From: Cryoendolithus antarcticus
Lineage: Eukaryota > Ascomycota > Dothideomycetes > Cladosporiales > Cladosporiaceae
Reading direction: 5' to 3'
NCBI GenBank assembly: GCA_002077065.1
Contig: NAJO01000041.1
Location: 248,001-312,000 of the forward strand
Length of the DNA: 64,000 nt
Translations under genes and position numbers: made by a program
Shown: positions 46,039 to 57,289 of the stretch, piece by piece
Layout of the letters: each line of letters starts with the position of its first letter
How positions within the stretch are numbered: position 1 is the stretch's first letter
The notes under the pieces: generated by a model
Seen by the model: only the letters and a program-made list of their open reading frames with translations
Databases searched by the model: none
Told to the model about the DNA's origin: nothing

Positions 46039-47623
46039 CTACCAAGTAGTCATGAGACCGTACTCCTTAGTCGAAAGCTCGAGATCGGCGAAAATAGTAT
46101 CGTCACCTTCAAAAACGTCAGCAGAACTCAAGCCACGTACAAATGTGGTGGACGTACCGTTCAGGTGCTCCACTCTAACCTCATCCTCATGCTCCAGTTT
46201 CTCGAGCTCCTCCTCCGGTGTCTCCTTATCACCCTTTGCGTCCTTGGGCGCAGCATCAAGATTGCTGCTAGACTCGTAGTCTTCGCCGATCAAGAGGATC
46301 TGCGCATTAGCATAATCAAGATGCTTGGGGTGAGGTGGCATCCATCCTCTGCCGCCAAACTCCTCAATGAACTCCTTCGGCCAGTCTGGACCTTGCGGGA
46401 GCGCAGCATTAGCGGGACCCTTCACCTCCGGGTTCTTCAAGCTGATGGCAAAGCTGCCCTTCTGCCGGATGCCGACGTCTTGCTGAACTTCGCCGAGCTT
46501 AGAGGGGATAGTAAGGTGGTAGACGAGGTGGGTGGAGCCGCGGCCGCCGCCGGTGTGCGTAAAGGCGTAGACGCCCTCACCGATTGGAGCGATGTTGGGA
46601 GTGTGGTTCGTGCCGGTGGTCTTGGTGGAGTATGTCGAGCCCTCGAAGAGCTCGGACTTCAGCTCGCTGATCGATGCGCCGGCTTTCTCGACGAACGACA
46701 TGAACTTGTCTGCGCTGGACTTGGGCCAGACTTTCTTGGGTAGGGCGAAGACACGCGCGTTCTTCACTTCGACTGCGCCGTCTGTGAGCTTGCCACCCGC
46801 TGGGAGCGGACGAAGAACGAAGAAGCTGCGCTGCAGGTCTTGCACGCTGTCCGGGTTGTCCGTGCCCACGCGGCCACGAGTGAAGAAGTAGATGATGCCC
46901 TTCTCGGTGATGTTCGAGGGCTGCGCCTTTTCGCGGCTCTTGTCGTCTTCGATGGCGTCATGTGACACATCTGTGGTGCCGTCGCCGTTTGCATGGGCTT
47001 GCTTTTCGGTCTTCTATGGCACGCTGGTCAGCACCAGCTTCTCGAATCAAGCCGGACATCTAGCTCACCTTCGATGTCGTCCCGTCATCCTTGTCATCGG
47101 CCTTCACTTGATCGAGCGCATTGAGTCCAGCGCCACCTCTGGAGTCTTTCAACTTCTTCTCGGGATCCGTCCCATCCTCACCCTCCTTGGTCTTCCCTTG
47201 GAACACACTCTCCTTGCCAGCCTCACCATCCTGGCCATCCGTCGTCTCGGTCGTGCCAGTTTTGGACTCGCCCTCGGCCTCAGTACCATGGACGGGTTTA
47301 GCAGCTGATCCATAATCAGCCGTGTCGATCCAGCCCCAGCACCCGTCGGGACGCTTGAACTCACTGTCGCCGTTCTTCTGCTCGCCGTTGCCATTGGATC
47401 CCGCTGGCGCGTCATTCATCTCAGCATCATCGTCGGCACTTGGCATCGTTTCCTCAAGAGTCTTCTGCTCCTTGGCAGCTTTTGATGGACGCCCACGCTT
47501 GGCCTTTGTGTTTGCAGGTGGCGAGGAAGCTTCATCGGCCTTGCGCTTGGTGCCATTGGTGGCTTTTGCAGAGGAGGGCGGGCTGGAGGCGTTCGAGCGC
47601 TGAGACGAGCGTGTGCCGGCCAT
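46039..47623 (-). CDS. AT-hook nuclear-type protein of unknown function, two exons
   Basis: Predicted 509-residue protein. Residues 1-190 are disordered and hydrophilic, with an AT-hook core (KAKRGRPSKAAK, near 40) and QKTLEETMPS, a pattern I recall from fungal proteins loosely annotated as BTB-domain transcription factors, although no BTB fold is visible. The intron is 47014-47068 (55 bases, GTGAGC to CATAG). Exon 2 holds a compact conserved part (IIYFFTRGRVGTDNPDSVQDLQRS, VFALPKKVWPKS, GEGVYAFTHTGGGRGSTHLVYHL, GRGWMPPHPKHLDYANAQILLIGE) and an acidic tail. The frame extends upstream to 47692, but ATG 47623 (MAGTRSSQRS) is preferred because the upstream part is a low-complexity Leu/Asp run. 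Function unknown; DNA binding is inferred from the AT-hook alone. Confidence 0.85.
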
Positions 47624-48121
47624 TGCGAGGTCGCGTGATATGAATGTGAGATCTAGATCTAGATCGAGCTGGTCACCAGATCTGGGTGGCAAGATTGGCG
47701 TCTCGTTCGACGATGAATTTCAGTCCCGAGATTGCTTTGCGAGTAATGCTGGCAGGATGGTAGCTGGAAAGGTGTGATAAGTCCTAGTGGGGGAGAAGAA
47801 TGATGGGAGAGAGAAAGGGTTTGGAAACGAAGAGGAACCCCAATGGCAGATCTAAGATCATCGCGATCTAGGTGACGACATCACGAAATCTGGGGAAAGG
47901 CGCGATCCCACGCGTGAACCCTAGACGCGAAGACACGTGATCAGTTCGCTCGGACGACATCTCCATTGACAAGAGTTCATTACATCAGGAATCATGGGCA
48001 GGAGTCCAGGTCCGAAGGTGCTCTCCGGGGAAATATCGTCAGAATTGCAAGACATGTAGGCGCGATCCCAACCCTAAAGTGCCACCTAACCAGCTGAGCT
48101 CCCCAAGAGATACCCACAAGA
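47624..48121. other. Intergenic, promoter of AT-hook gene
   Basis: Contains CACGTG-like sites (near 47935) and, at 48061-48110 on the minus strand, a short tRNA D-arm-like stretch that does not fold into a full tRNA. No gene is seen. Confidence 0.45.
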
Positions 48122-48642
48122 TTACCAATGAACTCGACAACCCACGACAGCGCACGTGGGACCTACCCTGTTATCGCCATGGAGCAAGTGCTGCTGCAGC
48201 CTCTGCGTCGTGACTCCTGGACCCTGTGTGAAAGAGGCCCGCATCAAGTTCTTGAGTTCCAGGAGTGCGTCCAACGTTGGCTCAACAATGGATCTCTCCA
48301 TCTGCCGTTGGGCTGATCCATTGGACGGAGCGCAGCATCTAAGCACTGGATCGCATGCTGGTACTTGGCATAGTTGCTAGTCTGGACCTGAGGTACTCCT
48401 TGTGGTGCATCATAGCGCTTGTTGTATTAGACTTGTGCGTAATTCAATGCCTTCACGAAGACGTTGCGGCCGACGACAGCTACCCCGAAGCATCTCAGCC
48501 ACGCTGCGGGGATAGGCATGAACGCGCTGAGGAGCTGAGTTGTCGTTTCCACGAGCAGGTAGGTGATGGAGTCTTCCATGATTCGATCTGCAAGGTACTG
48601 TTCGTCTGTCACCGCGGCAAGAACAGGGCGCAGACTGTCCAG
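48122..48642 (-). pseudogene. Coding-like fragment with in-frame TAA, unassigned
   Basis: From 48642 the minus strand reads as a well-formed helical protein segment (LDSLRPVLAAVTDEQYLADR, then EDSITYLLVETTTQLLSAF) just after an ATGTAG that could be an intron acceptor, with a CGCTGACTT branch-like site upstream. It meets TAA at 48427-48429. The same frame stays open for another 60 codons (YAKYQHAIQCLDAALRPMD) to a TGA at 48244. Near 48310 a neighbouring frame becomes the more protein-like one (MERSIVEPTLDALLELKN) and runs to 48122. This looks like a decayed gene with one nonsense change (CAA to TAA) and one frameshift. No family is recognised, so coding origin itself is uncertain. Confidence 0.3.
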
Positions 48643-48878
48643 CTACATATATGACATGGCTACAGTGGCGTAGCAGGATCGAAGTCAGCGATCGCAGGCA
48701 GTGTCCTGCCAGCTCACCAGTCTACCAGCTCTCACGTAGCAAGCGGCAATCCAATCTGCGAATGCCTAACTTGCAGATCGAGATCGGCAGCATGCGATCA
48801 CACGCTCAGACTTTTGACAAGTACACATGCGTCAATCGATCGATTCGCGGATGAATAGGATAATGCGCAGCTCAAGCG

Positions 48879-49244
48879 ATGAAAGACGACCTCAGCGCTA
48901 ACATCAGCGCACACCTCGCACATGCAGCATCCAAGCTCGAAATGGCTGGGCTTCGCGACTGTCAAAGACACGTGCAACTCTTTGCCTACGGTTTCGTCAG
49001 ACACTTCCACTGGTAGAGGGCGGCGTACTTCGCAGATCCACGTGGTGATTCAGACGACCACATTGATCAGTCTTCTGGCGAATCGCTGGATTTGAAGTTG
49101 GACTCCGCTCGTGACCACGTAATCGATGCATTGGGTCTGCTGCAAAGTGCTGTTAGACTGCTTTACGTGCTGAGCGATAAGAGCTCCGACGAACGGGCAC
49201 GTGGACTGGACGGCATCATGGGGTGGATCCGCGATGCTGTATAG
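48879..49244 (+). pseudogene. Coding-like fragment A of an apparent tandem pair
   Basis: ATG 48879 opens 45 codons (MKDDLSANISAHLAHAASKL onward) ending in Trp then TAG at 49014. The frame then continues open for 75 codons of helical, acidic sequence (ESLDLKLDSARDHVIDALGL, then SAVRLLYVLSDKSSDERARG) to TAG at 49242, where a GTATAG donor-like site also lies. The first 45 codons align without gaps with the fragment at 49379, so the two look like relics, or first exons, of a duplicated gene. No family is recognised. An antisense frame (49050-49331) is also open, so the coding strand is not proven. Confidence 0.3.
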
Positions 49245-49378
49245 CTCTTTCGCTTGCCAGGGTATAGCAACATCGCAAGATCCATCGGCGCATCTCAGAT
49301 AGTTCCCACAGATGAAGCCGACATATACCACACTTACTACCGCTCAACCCGGCGTCGAACGCTCTCGGAACTGGCAAC

Positions 49379-50141
49379 ATGCCACCTCGGATCGCCAGCG
49401 TCATTCAACGACTAGCAGACGCAGCGTCCGAGCTACACACCGCCAATCGTCCACACTACGCCGACATGATCGAAGCTTTTGCATTTGGCCTCGCAGGTGA
49501 GGTCTCTTGGTAAGTGGCCATGGCCTATGACACAGCCGACTTGCACGAGCATGACGCGCATATTACTTGTGATGGCCTTGGCCAGAATGTTCCTGGACAC
49601 GATCAATTGCACCAGGCAGAATCTGTGAGGTGTCTGGGTGCAGCGATTGCTGAGCTACGATCATCCACACGACCGGTCGATTCGTTGCGCTCGGTGGGCT
49701 TGTTGTTGGTTACGAACCGGATTCGTCACAGTAGGTAGAGTTGAATGTGATTGGACACTTGATCGCCGCGTACCATCTATTCCGACTGGCTGGCGATGGG
49801 CCGTCCTTGGGGCGGAGTAGAAGGATATCGGAGATCATTCTCCGGGATGTGCTAGGCGCCCAGAGGCAGGATCGCTTTGAGTATCACTGGCGGGAGAACT
49901 ATTGGTGGCAGTGGAATGTACGTCCCTGAGCAGGCGACGCGATCAATGCACTTAGGTAGAGACTGACGTCCTAAGCGAAGCTCTTCAAGAATATAAGCGT
50001 GTCTTCGACTGCATATCCATCGGATCAGGAGAGGTCCTAGCTCAAATGTGGGATATCGCCCTAGGGTCTGTGAATCGAGCACCTTTCGTGGCTCTCGCGG
50101 GGACCATCAAGTCGACAGAGAGGCTGAAACGCAAGTCATAG
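49379..50141 (+). pseudogene. Coding-like fragments B of an apparent tandem pair
   Basis: ATG 49379 opens 44 codons (MPPRIASVIQRLADAASELH onward, with AFAFGLAGEVSW at the end) followed by TAA that overlaps a GTAAGT donor. Two more exon-like blocks lie downstream, each beginning right after TAG with GTAGAG: 49735-49917 (VELNVIGHLIAAYHLFRLAG, ending WWQWN) and 49956-50138 (VETDVLSEALQEYKRVFD, then GEVLAQMWDIALGSV), ending at TAG 50139. The gap 49918-49955 (GTACGT to TTAG) is 38 bases, short for an intron here. I found no donor/acceptor pair that joins the first block to the second in frame. It may be a decayed gene or one with exons I could not place. Confidence 0.3.
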
Positions 50142-50527
50142 AAGAACTCGTAAGCGCAGGACCCAATCGCACAGTGTCTGAGTTTGACGACCCGGCTATG
50201 GAGTTGGTCGAGGCATCCAGCAACGACCTCATCACTCATTGGTCGACTGAGTCGGTCGAGCAAACTCAACAAAGACACTACCGACAGACCACGTCACCGC
50301 ATGACCCGCGGCGTCTCCAGGCGCGTCGCTGCCAACGGCTCGGCCACCAAGATAGCGGCTTCATCGACTTCGAGGAAGCAGAAGCACGGCATCCTTGGGA
50401 AAGTACCGAGGCCTCAGCACTATACGGGACATATGGAGAGGTTGAGGCTCTCGATCTGCTCGAGGGCCTCGGTCCCTTCGGGGTCAGTAGCAGAACTACA
50501 CTGCCATCTATCGGTCGCTATATCTTG

Positions 50528-52771
50528 TTATACTACCAGGAACGTGTGCTTGTCAGTCTCTGTATCGTAGCTTAAACACGGTAAATCGGCCTCATTGCCC
50601 TGTAGCTCTACCATCTTGGGGAGCATAGCTAGGTCAACAATGACCATGCCCCTGGTCAACAGATCCCACCCCTTATCGACTGGCTGGCTGGGAAGTCCAA
50701 TCATGCCAATGCGTCTGTACGTCCCTAGAGAGTCTGGGAGCTGCTCTAGGAGTAGGCATCGAAGGTCTTCAGATGCAGAATACCTCTTCGAATTGGTTTT
50801 CTTGTTTTGCAGTGTCTGTCCAAGTAGATAAACGAAATGCTTTCCCTGCAAATTGGTAGCATCGTGGTATGTATCCCACACCACTGTAGGTAGAATCGAA
50901 CTTCGGATGCAAGGTCTCACAAGATGTTCACTCGATGGTGGCAACATTGCACTGATTGCACCGCGATTCAGGTCTGCGCTAGAGGGTAGAAACGGAATCA
51001 TCTCGATTGCTCTCAAGCTCCCCGTGAAGAGCAGCGCTCGGGAGTTCGCGGCGGAACCTGAAATGCACTGGTCCTTGTCGAAGCCATCAACAGGCACGGC
51101 AGTGAATAGTGATGTGCTCGAGTCGTTCATCGCCAGAAGGCTGATTCCCAAGCTTGCCGGCTAAGATACAATGTCCCATTGGCGGGTCATCCGTTCTAGG
51201 GATTGCTCTTTTGGAATGGTGGGTAACGAAAGGTAGGACCAGCTCGGAACGTCCATGCTCCGCTGGCCTCGAGACGCTGGTCGGGCGATTGAAATCATCC
51301 ATAAGAGCTGTGGCTCAAAGCAAATGCGTCGCCATAGACCAAAGAAGCTCTGACTCACAAAATGCTGTTCGAATCTAGCGGTAATGCCAGTGATTGCAGC
51401 CAGCTTGTCATTGGGATTCGTCAGATGTAGTGTTAGGTAGTGGCCAATCACAACCTCCCATTCTTGGAACCGGTCCGTTAAAAACAGAGAACGCCAATCG
51501 TCTGATGGTCCGGGTATCTTTGGATCCGGTACAGCTATATTTCTCAACTCCCGTTTTGGTGATATCGACCGTGCACCCTCTGGATACGTTTCTGATGCTT
51601 CCATGGTCGCACCCTCCCACATCAGCTCATACTGAGTGAAATGCAGGACTCTTGACGCTAGCAAGCGCTCCTACAACACCCAGGCTCTTTGGTGTAGCGG
51701 CGCGTTCAGAAAATACCGTCTTCGGTTACCAGCATCCTCTAGCCTCACGGTTACTGAGGTAGTATCGGAATGTGTGCTGGATGAAGACGATATGTCGATC
51801 GGGCGCAACATCGGGACTGGTATCTCAACAGGGTGAATATACTGTCTCGGGCGCTGTCGGAACAGCCCTTGGAGGCCATTCTCAGATGCTGTTGCGGCAA
51901 TGTTGCAATAGCTGTTTGAGTACACGCTTTCCATGTTTGATATCTCGGTAACCCAATCGGCTAGATGATCCTTGTCTTGGATGATGCAGAGGCTATCTAT
52001 CCAGAGATATCGTACGCTTAACATACGAGTAACTCGGACAGCGTCTTGGACGAGTCTGAGACAGCTCGCTTACAAGAAAGCCCTCGCGTAGCGTCCCAAA
52101 ATTACATCGCAGTAGTTGGAGGTACTCTAAACCTCCCCAACAGTGACTGAGCGTAGTGTATGGCCTGGATATCCGCTCTTCTGCAGTTACGATAAGACGA
52201 ATCCTGGTCTTATCACAAGAGAAAGATTCTAAGTCAAGCAGACGAGTGGGATGCCATGTATCTGATGCGACCGCCTTACAAGCGATATGGTTCCGGGTAC
52301 AGCTTTCGATCCAGTCCAGGGCTGTCTGCAAGCAACAATCCGAGCCCGTGTCAACTGCGATGGACTTGCCAAAGGCAGTTGCTACAAGAGCAGCCAGCGG
52401 TCATTAGCACTGATTGGGCAAAGGAGCGCTACGCACTTACTATATCTACGGAAGGGAAAGATGGTCCTCCAAAACCGTTTTTCCACATCGTCTTTACCAA
52501 TTTCCAGGACCTCGATATATATGTCCACAACTACCGACCATTCTACTTCGACCCGGATCTTCATGACTGATCGCACCCCACGTCGACCCGTCACGTGATT
52601 CTTCATTAATTTGACTGCACGCGAGTCCGGGTCATGCCACACTCGGAAGCACACTGGACAACCAGTGTTGCTCGCAGCCTCAAGGCTGTCTACATCCGCG
52701 TGGTGTTTCCGTGTCTCCCAACTTCCGTGTTCTGCAATTAGTGTCCGTAATGCAATGGATGCATCTAGCAC
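50528..52771 (-). pseudogene. HET-domain (heterokaryon incompatibility) pseudogene
   Basis: The order of HET-domain motifs is unmistakable: an N-terminal NTGCPVCFRVW, then TALDWIESC, PYTTLSHCWGG, RYLWIDSLCIIQD, and APLHQRAWVL followed by ERLLASRVLHF. Intact family members mediate self/non-self recognition after hyphal fusion. An intron at 52382-52440 (59 bases, GTAAGT, GCTAATGAC branch site, TTGTAG) splices cleanly. Three lesions follow. A one-base insertion near 52049-52054 shifts the frame between the SHCWGG and WIDSLC motifs. The conserved Gln of the WVLQE motif is TAG at 51671-51673. A second TAG lies at 51161-51163. After removing the intron and one base, the span is divisible by three. 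Reading then continues to a stop at 50528. The true start is upstream of 52771 and not resolved. Confidence 0.8.
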
Positions 52772-53973
52772 AAAAGTCTTGTGACATCAAGGCATCCGCG
52801 CACCGAGTAATAGCGAGCGGCTTGGTCCCGTCATTCGTATTCGCCATTTTCGCGCTTTTCCTCTGATCGCTGTGGATCATGAAGTATGGTCCTTGACCTC
52901 GTGTGCGTTAGGGATCCAAAGGTATAGCAAGTTCAGACATCTTGTGCAACTCTTTGCACAGCTGTATATCACTGGCAGGCTTCACTGCCGAGATGGTACA
53001 GTGCTGCACTGCTGTCTGTGTAGGGTTGCGTGCGCTGTAAGTTTGTTTGGCACGCGAATGTTGACTGTCAACGATCGAATGACTCTGATCGATTGCCTAA
53101 AGTCCCTGCGTGAAAGCTTACATGTACTCTCATTCGTTCACGCTGCTGTCATTCCCTCGTCCTGACCAGCTAGACATGACCACGTGTACACCACGCGTGA
53201 TCTGTTGCCCGAAGCGAGCTGCCACCGAGTTTCGTGCAGCTGGCATGTCAGAGTGCATTTACTTCACAGCACCTTCGTTCATGGATTCTACGGCGGACAG
53301 GAGACGGCAGGAGACGGACAGGAGACGGACAGGATCGACTCTGAACGGTATGCTAATCACGCTCCGTTACTTTGCAGGGATGAAGAGCAGCGACTAAGAC
53401 GGGGCCCGTAACTTGTGGGCCACCATTCTGTTCGGGCTCTGAGCTTCCGAGACATGGCGATCGAGTAGCTGAATTCATTCAACGAAGCACTGAGGCAGCA
53501 GCGATTGAATGGGCTTGTCGCGATCTGAGGGTAGATACGACGTGCCCCCTTAATTGAAGTCTGGTACAGGTCGGAGTCGGTCCACCTGCTGTGGCGTAGA
53601 CATGCTGATGGGACTGGATGCACGGAATCGCTGATTCGAAGATGGTGGAACTGTGTATATCATTGGCTACATCTTCGTGCAAGCATGCAGCAAAATACTC
53701 TGGCAGTCGCCAGCGGTATGCTGGTCAGGATGTCTAAGGGTGGGCCTGGACTAAATTTGTTGTGCATGGTACAGGATGATCATACACTGTAGGTGAGGTA
53801 CTTCTGAACTTCATATTCGACAGCGCGACTTTCTTGACGTCATTCACGCGTGCTTTCCGCGTTTCACCTCTTGAGGGATGTCCATTACATGTACGGCATG
53901 CGTTTACGTGATCACACACGTACTGGTCAACCAGACAATTAAGTGAGAGCGGCCGGCTTGTAACACCGTAATC
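52772..53973. other. Intergenic, HET locus to rad27
   Basis: Short frames only. The first part probably includes the HET 5' end (an ATG at 52847 opens a Cys-containing frame that does not join the HET frame without an unresolved intron). A small tandem repeat lies at 53295-53334. Confidence 0.45.
53295..53334. repeat. Short tandem repeat, 10-11 base unit
   Basis: About 3.7 copies of GGACAGGAGAC, the second copy one base shorter (GGCAGGAGAC). No gene overlaps it. Confidence 0.8.
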
Positions 53974-55208
53974 ATGGGGATCAAGAGTGAGATCCTCGTA
54001 AACCGTCCATGCCGTCGCCAAAAATTTACAATTCCACAGACCTTTACCAAGTCCTCAAGGAGCATTGCCCCGACGCAATCAAAGAAGGCGAGATCAAGAA
54101 CCAATTCGGCCGCAAAGTCGCCATTGATGCTTCTATGTCCCTTTACTCGTTCCTTGTAGCGGTTCGCAGCGATGGCCAACAGCTCATGAACGAGACTGGT
54201 GAGACAACATCACATCTCATGGGCTTGTTCTACCGCACACTCCGGATCGTCGACAATGGAATCAAGCCGGTATACGTCTTCGATGGTGCTCCGCCGAAGC
54301 TGAAATCTGGGGAGCTGGCTAAGCGGTTCCAAAGGAAGAGTGAAGCTCAGGAGGCACAGGAGGAGGCCAAGGAGACTGGCACAGCGGAGGATGTGGAGAA
54401 GTTCAGTCGAAGAACGGTGAGAGTCACGAGAGAGCACAATCAGGAAGCGCAGAGGCTTTTGAAACTGATGGGCGTGCCCTACATCATTGCTCCGACGGAA
54501 GCAGAAGCTCAGTGTGCGGTGTTGGCGAGAGCTGGGAAGGTGTACGCTGCTGCGAGTGAGGACATGGACACGCTGACGTTCAACTCGCCGGTGCTGTTGA
54601 GGAAGCTCACGTTCGCTGAGCAGAGGAAAGAGCCAATTCAGGAGATTCACTTAGACAAGGTGCTCGAAGGGCTGGACATGGATCTGCCGACGTTCATCGA
54701 TTTCTGCATTCTGCTCGGCTGCGACTATGTCGATCCGGTAAAAGGCATTGGGCCAAAGGTCGCTCTCAATCTCATACGCGAGCACAAGAACCTCGAAGCT
54801 GTCGTCGAGCACGTCAAGAAGAACACGAAACACACATTCCCCGAGGACTGGCCCTTCCAAGATGCGCGTCTGCTCTTCCTCGAGCCCGACGTCCGCGCTG
54901 CAGATCACGCCGACTGTGACTTCAAGTGGGAAAGCCCAGATGTCCCAGGGCTCGTCAAGTACTTGGTCGAGGAGAAAGGCTTCTCGGAAGACCGCGTGCG
55001 GAGTGGTGCTGCACGACTTCAGAAGAACCTCAAGTCATCACAGCAAGCACGACTCGAGGGCTTCTTCCAGGTCAAGGAGAAGACTGAGGGCGAGAAGGCT
55101 TCACTCAAGCGCAAGCACGAGGAGAAGCAGCAGGAGGCCAAGAAGAAGCAGAAAGCCGAGGCGAAGGCAAAGAAGGAGCAGAAAGCCAAGCCTAAGATGA
55201 ATGGATGA
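53974..55208 (+). CDS. rad27: Flap endonuclease 1 (FEN1/Rad27), two exons
   Basis: Predicted 393-residue structure-specific nuclease that cuts 5' flaps in Okazaki fragment maturation and long-patch base excision repair. Exon 1 is only 13 bases (53974-53986, MGIK plus one base). The intron is 53987-54039 (53 bases, GTGAGA to CCACAG), giving [18 protein letters not shown]. The N domain has AIDASM (catalytic Asp) and [10 protein letters not shown]; the I domain has APTEAEAQC and AASEDMDTL (metal ligands); [19 protein letters not shown] is the helix-two-turn-helix. QARLEGFF near 345 is a perfect PCNA-interaction (PIP) box. A Lys-rich tail serves as a nuclear signal. Without the intron a downstream ATG would lose the catalytic N-terminal Gly, so the tiny first exon is required. 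Confidence 0.96.
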
Positions 55209-55792
55209 ATAATGCATGTGCATCCGAAGAGAATGGTTATGGTTGATAATGTCTTCAGCATGGCGTTACGGGGTGGTGACGGTATCAGCCCAAAAGGGGC
55301 GTATGGCTTGCTACGCGATGTGGGATATGTGAAGGATCAAATGGGAGGCATACCCATTCTCATGCCTGCATGAGAGCCGCCTCTAGGCGCGTAAAGCGAA
55401 CCCTGTGGCGAAATGTTGTCCCAAGCTGCCTACAGAGACATTATCGATGAGTGAGTATGCAAGTCACAGTCAATGTCTCGACTTGTGCCCTCTTAGCACC
55501 ATCAACTCAGATTTCTTTCACCTTTTGTCACATGCCTAGTGTCTGCTGATATTACCTCCTAAATTGTCAATCGTCAACTCATGGCTTCCATCTTGGTCGG
55601 CGTAAGTGACTCGCGCCTTCCATTCGCGGGTCTACCCGCTCCCGCTTCCTCTGACGTTTCTCGCCCACTTCACTGCTCCCACTACGGCTTGTGACTGCAA
55701 CACATCAACAAATCTCACTGCCTTACACCGACACGCTACTACGAGCGGCAAGCCTGTACACTGACTCGACTTCATTCCACAAATAAGCAAGC
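55209..55792. other. Intergenic, ubc4 promoter and leader
   Basis: Between two plus-strand genes. Pyrimidine-rich leader from about 55610. A short ATG frame at 55412 runs into a GTGAGT donor-like site, which could belong to a leader intron or be chance. Confidence 0.4.
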
Positions 55793-56482
<690 letters not shown>

Positions 56483-57289
56483 TTGTGCTGGGCTGTCGCG
56501 ATGGATTACTGCATTACGGAAGGTCATGAATACACGTTGAGGGCATTGGAGGTGGACTGCTAAGCATGCAAGGGCCTGGCCGCAGATCGTGACGGACTGA
56601 GGATTCGGGCGGAGATCAAGCGGTGCTATGATGTCGGATCGTCGGGCTGTCGTGCGGCATCATCATCATCAGGCTCCGAGATCAGTGAGCACACGGTGTC
56701 ATGACTTTGCTACATTCGAGAAGGTCGTCAGCTTACACAGATGCTACGTTTTCATATTGACCCCCTCCGTTCATCTGTGAGTGTATGCACAGCTACTCTG
56801 ACTTCCACGCTTCTGCCTGACATATTGCGCGGCTGCCCAGAAGTCATCCACCATCACATATTGAGCAGCCCATTGCGCAACGCTCGATCCTCGAACTCGA
56901 AATCCATGTACACAGGTCTCCTACGGTTTGCATCGCAGTGCTATTAACGTGCTGTTTTCCATGGACAAGATCCTTGGCATGTATGAGGAGTCTTGGCTGC
57001 GATAAGTGCGAGGACGGTAGAAGGGTAGTGCGTTTACAGTCACAATTGCTGCGACCTACATGAGACCGCGCTATGTACATATCTACGAGTATGTAGTCTA
57101 CGCCATGATCACTTCGTCCCAGCAGCTCAGTGCCGAAGCTCGCCGTGGTAGTTGAAGCAGCATAGACCTTATATATGATCTGCCCCAGTCCGAGTGAGTC
57201 CGGTCATTCAAAGAGGAATGTAACCATGCCAGACGCAAAGAAGACGGGGTTCCCTATTTCACTGTCGCCCTCCCCGCCCAATACATCAA
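56483..57289. other. Intergenic, convergent flanks
   Basis: 3' flanks of ubc4 (plus) and the thioesterase gene (minus). Frames are all short. No gene or repeat is seen. Confidence 0.5.

Noticed and set aside
48061..48110. tRNA-like D-arm (GAGCTCAGCTGGTTAG) on the minus strand
   Set aside because: No matching acceptor stem, no anticodon stem and no GGTTCGA-type B box at the right distance; at most a tRNA-derived scrap or chance.
49050..49331. 93-codon antisense frame over fragment A
   Set aside because: Possible but not better supported than the sense reading; no start context, domain or partner exon found.
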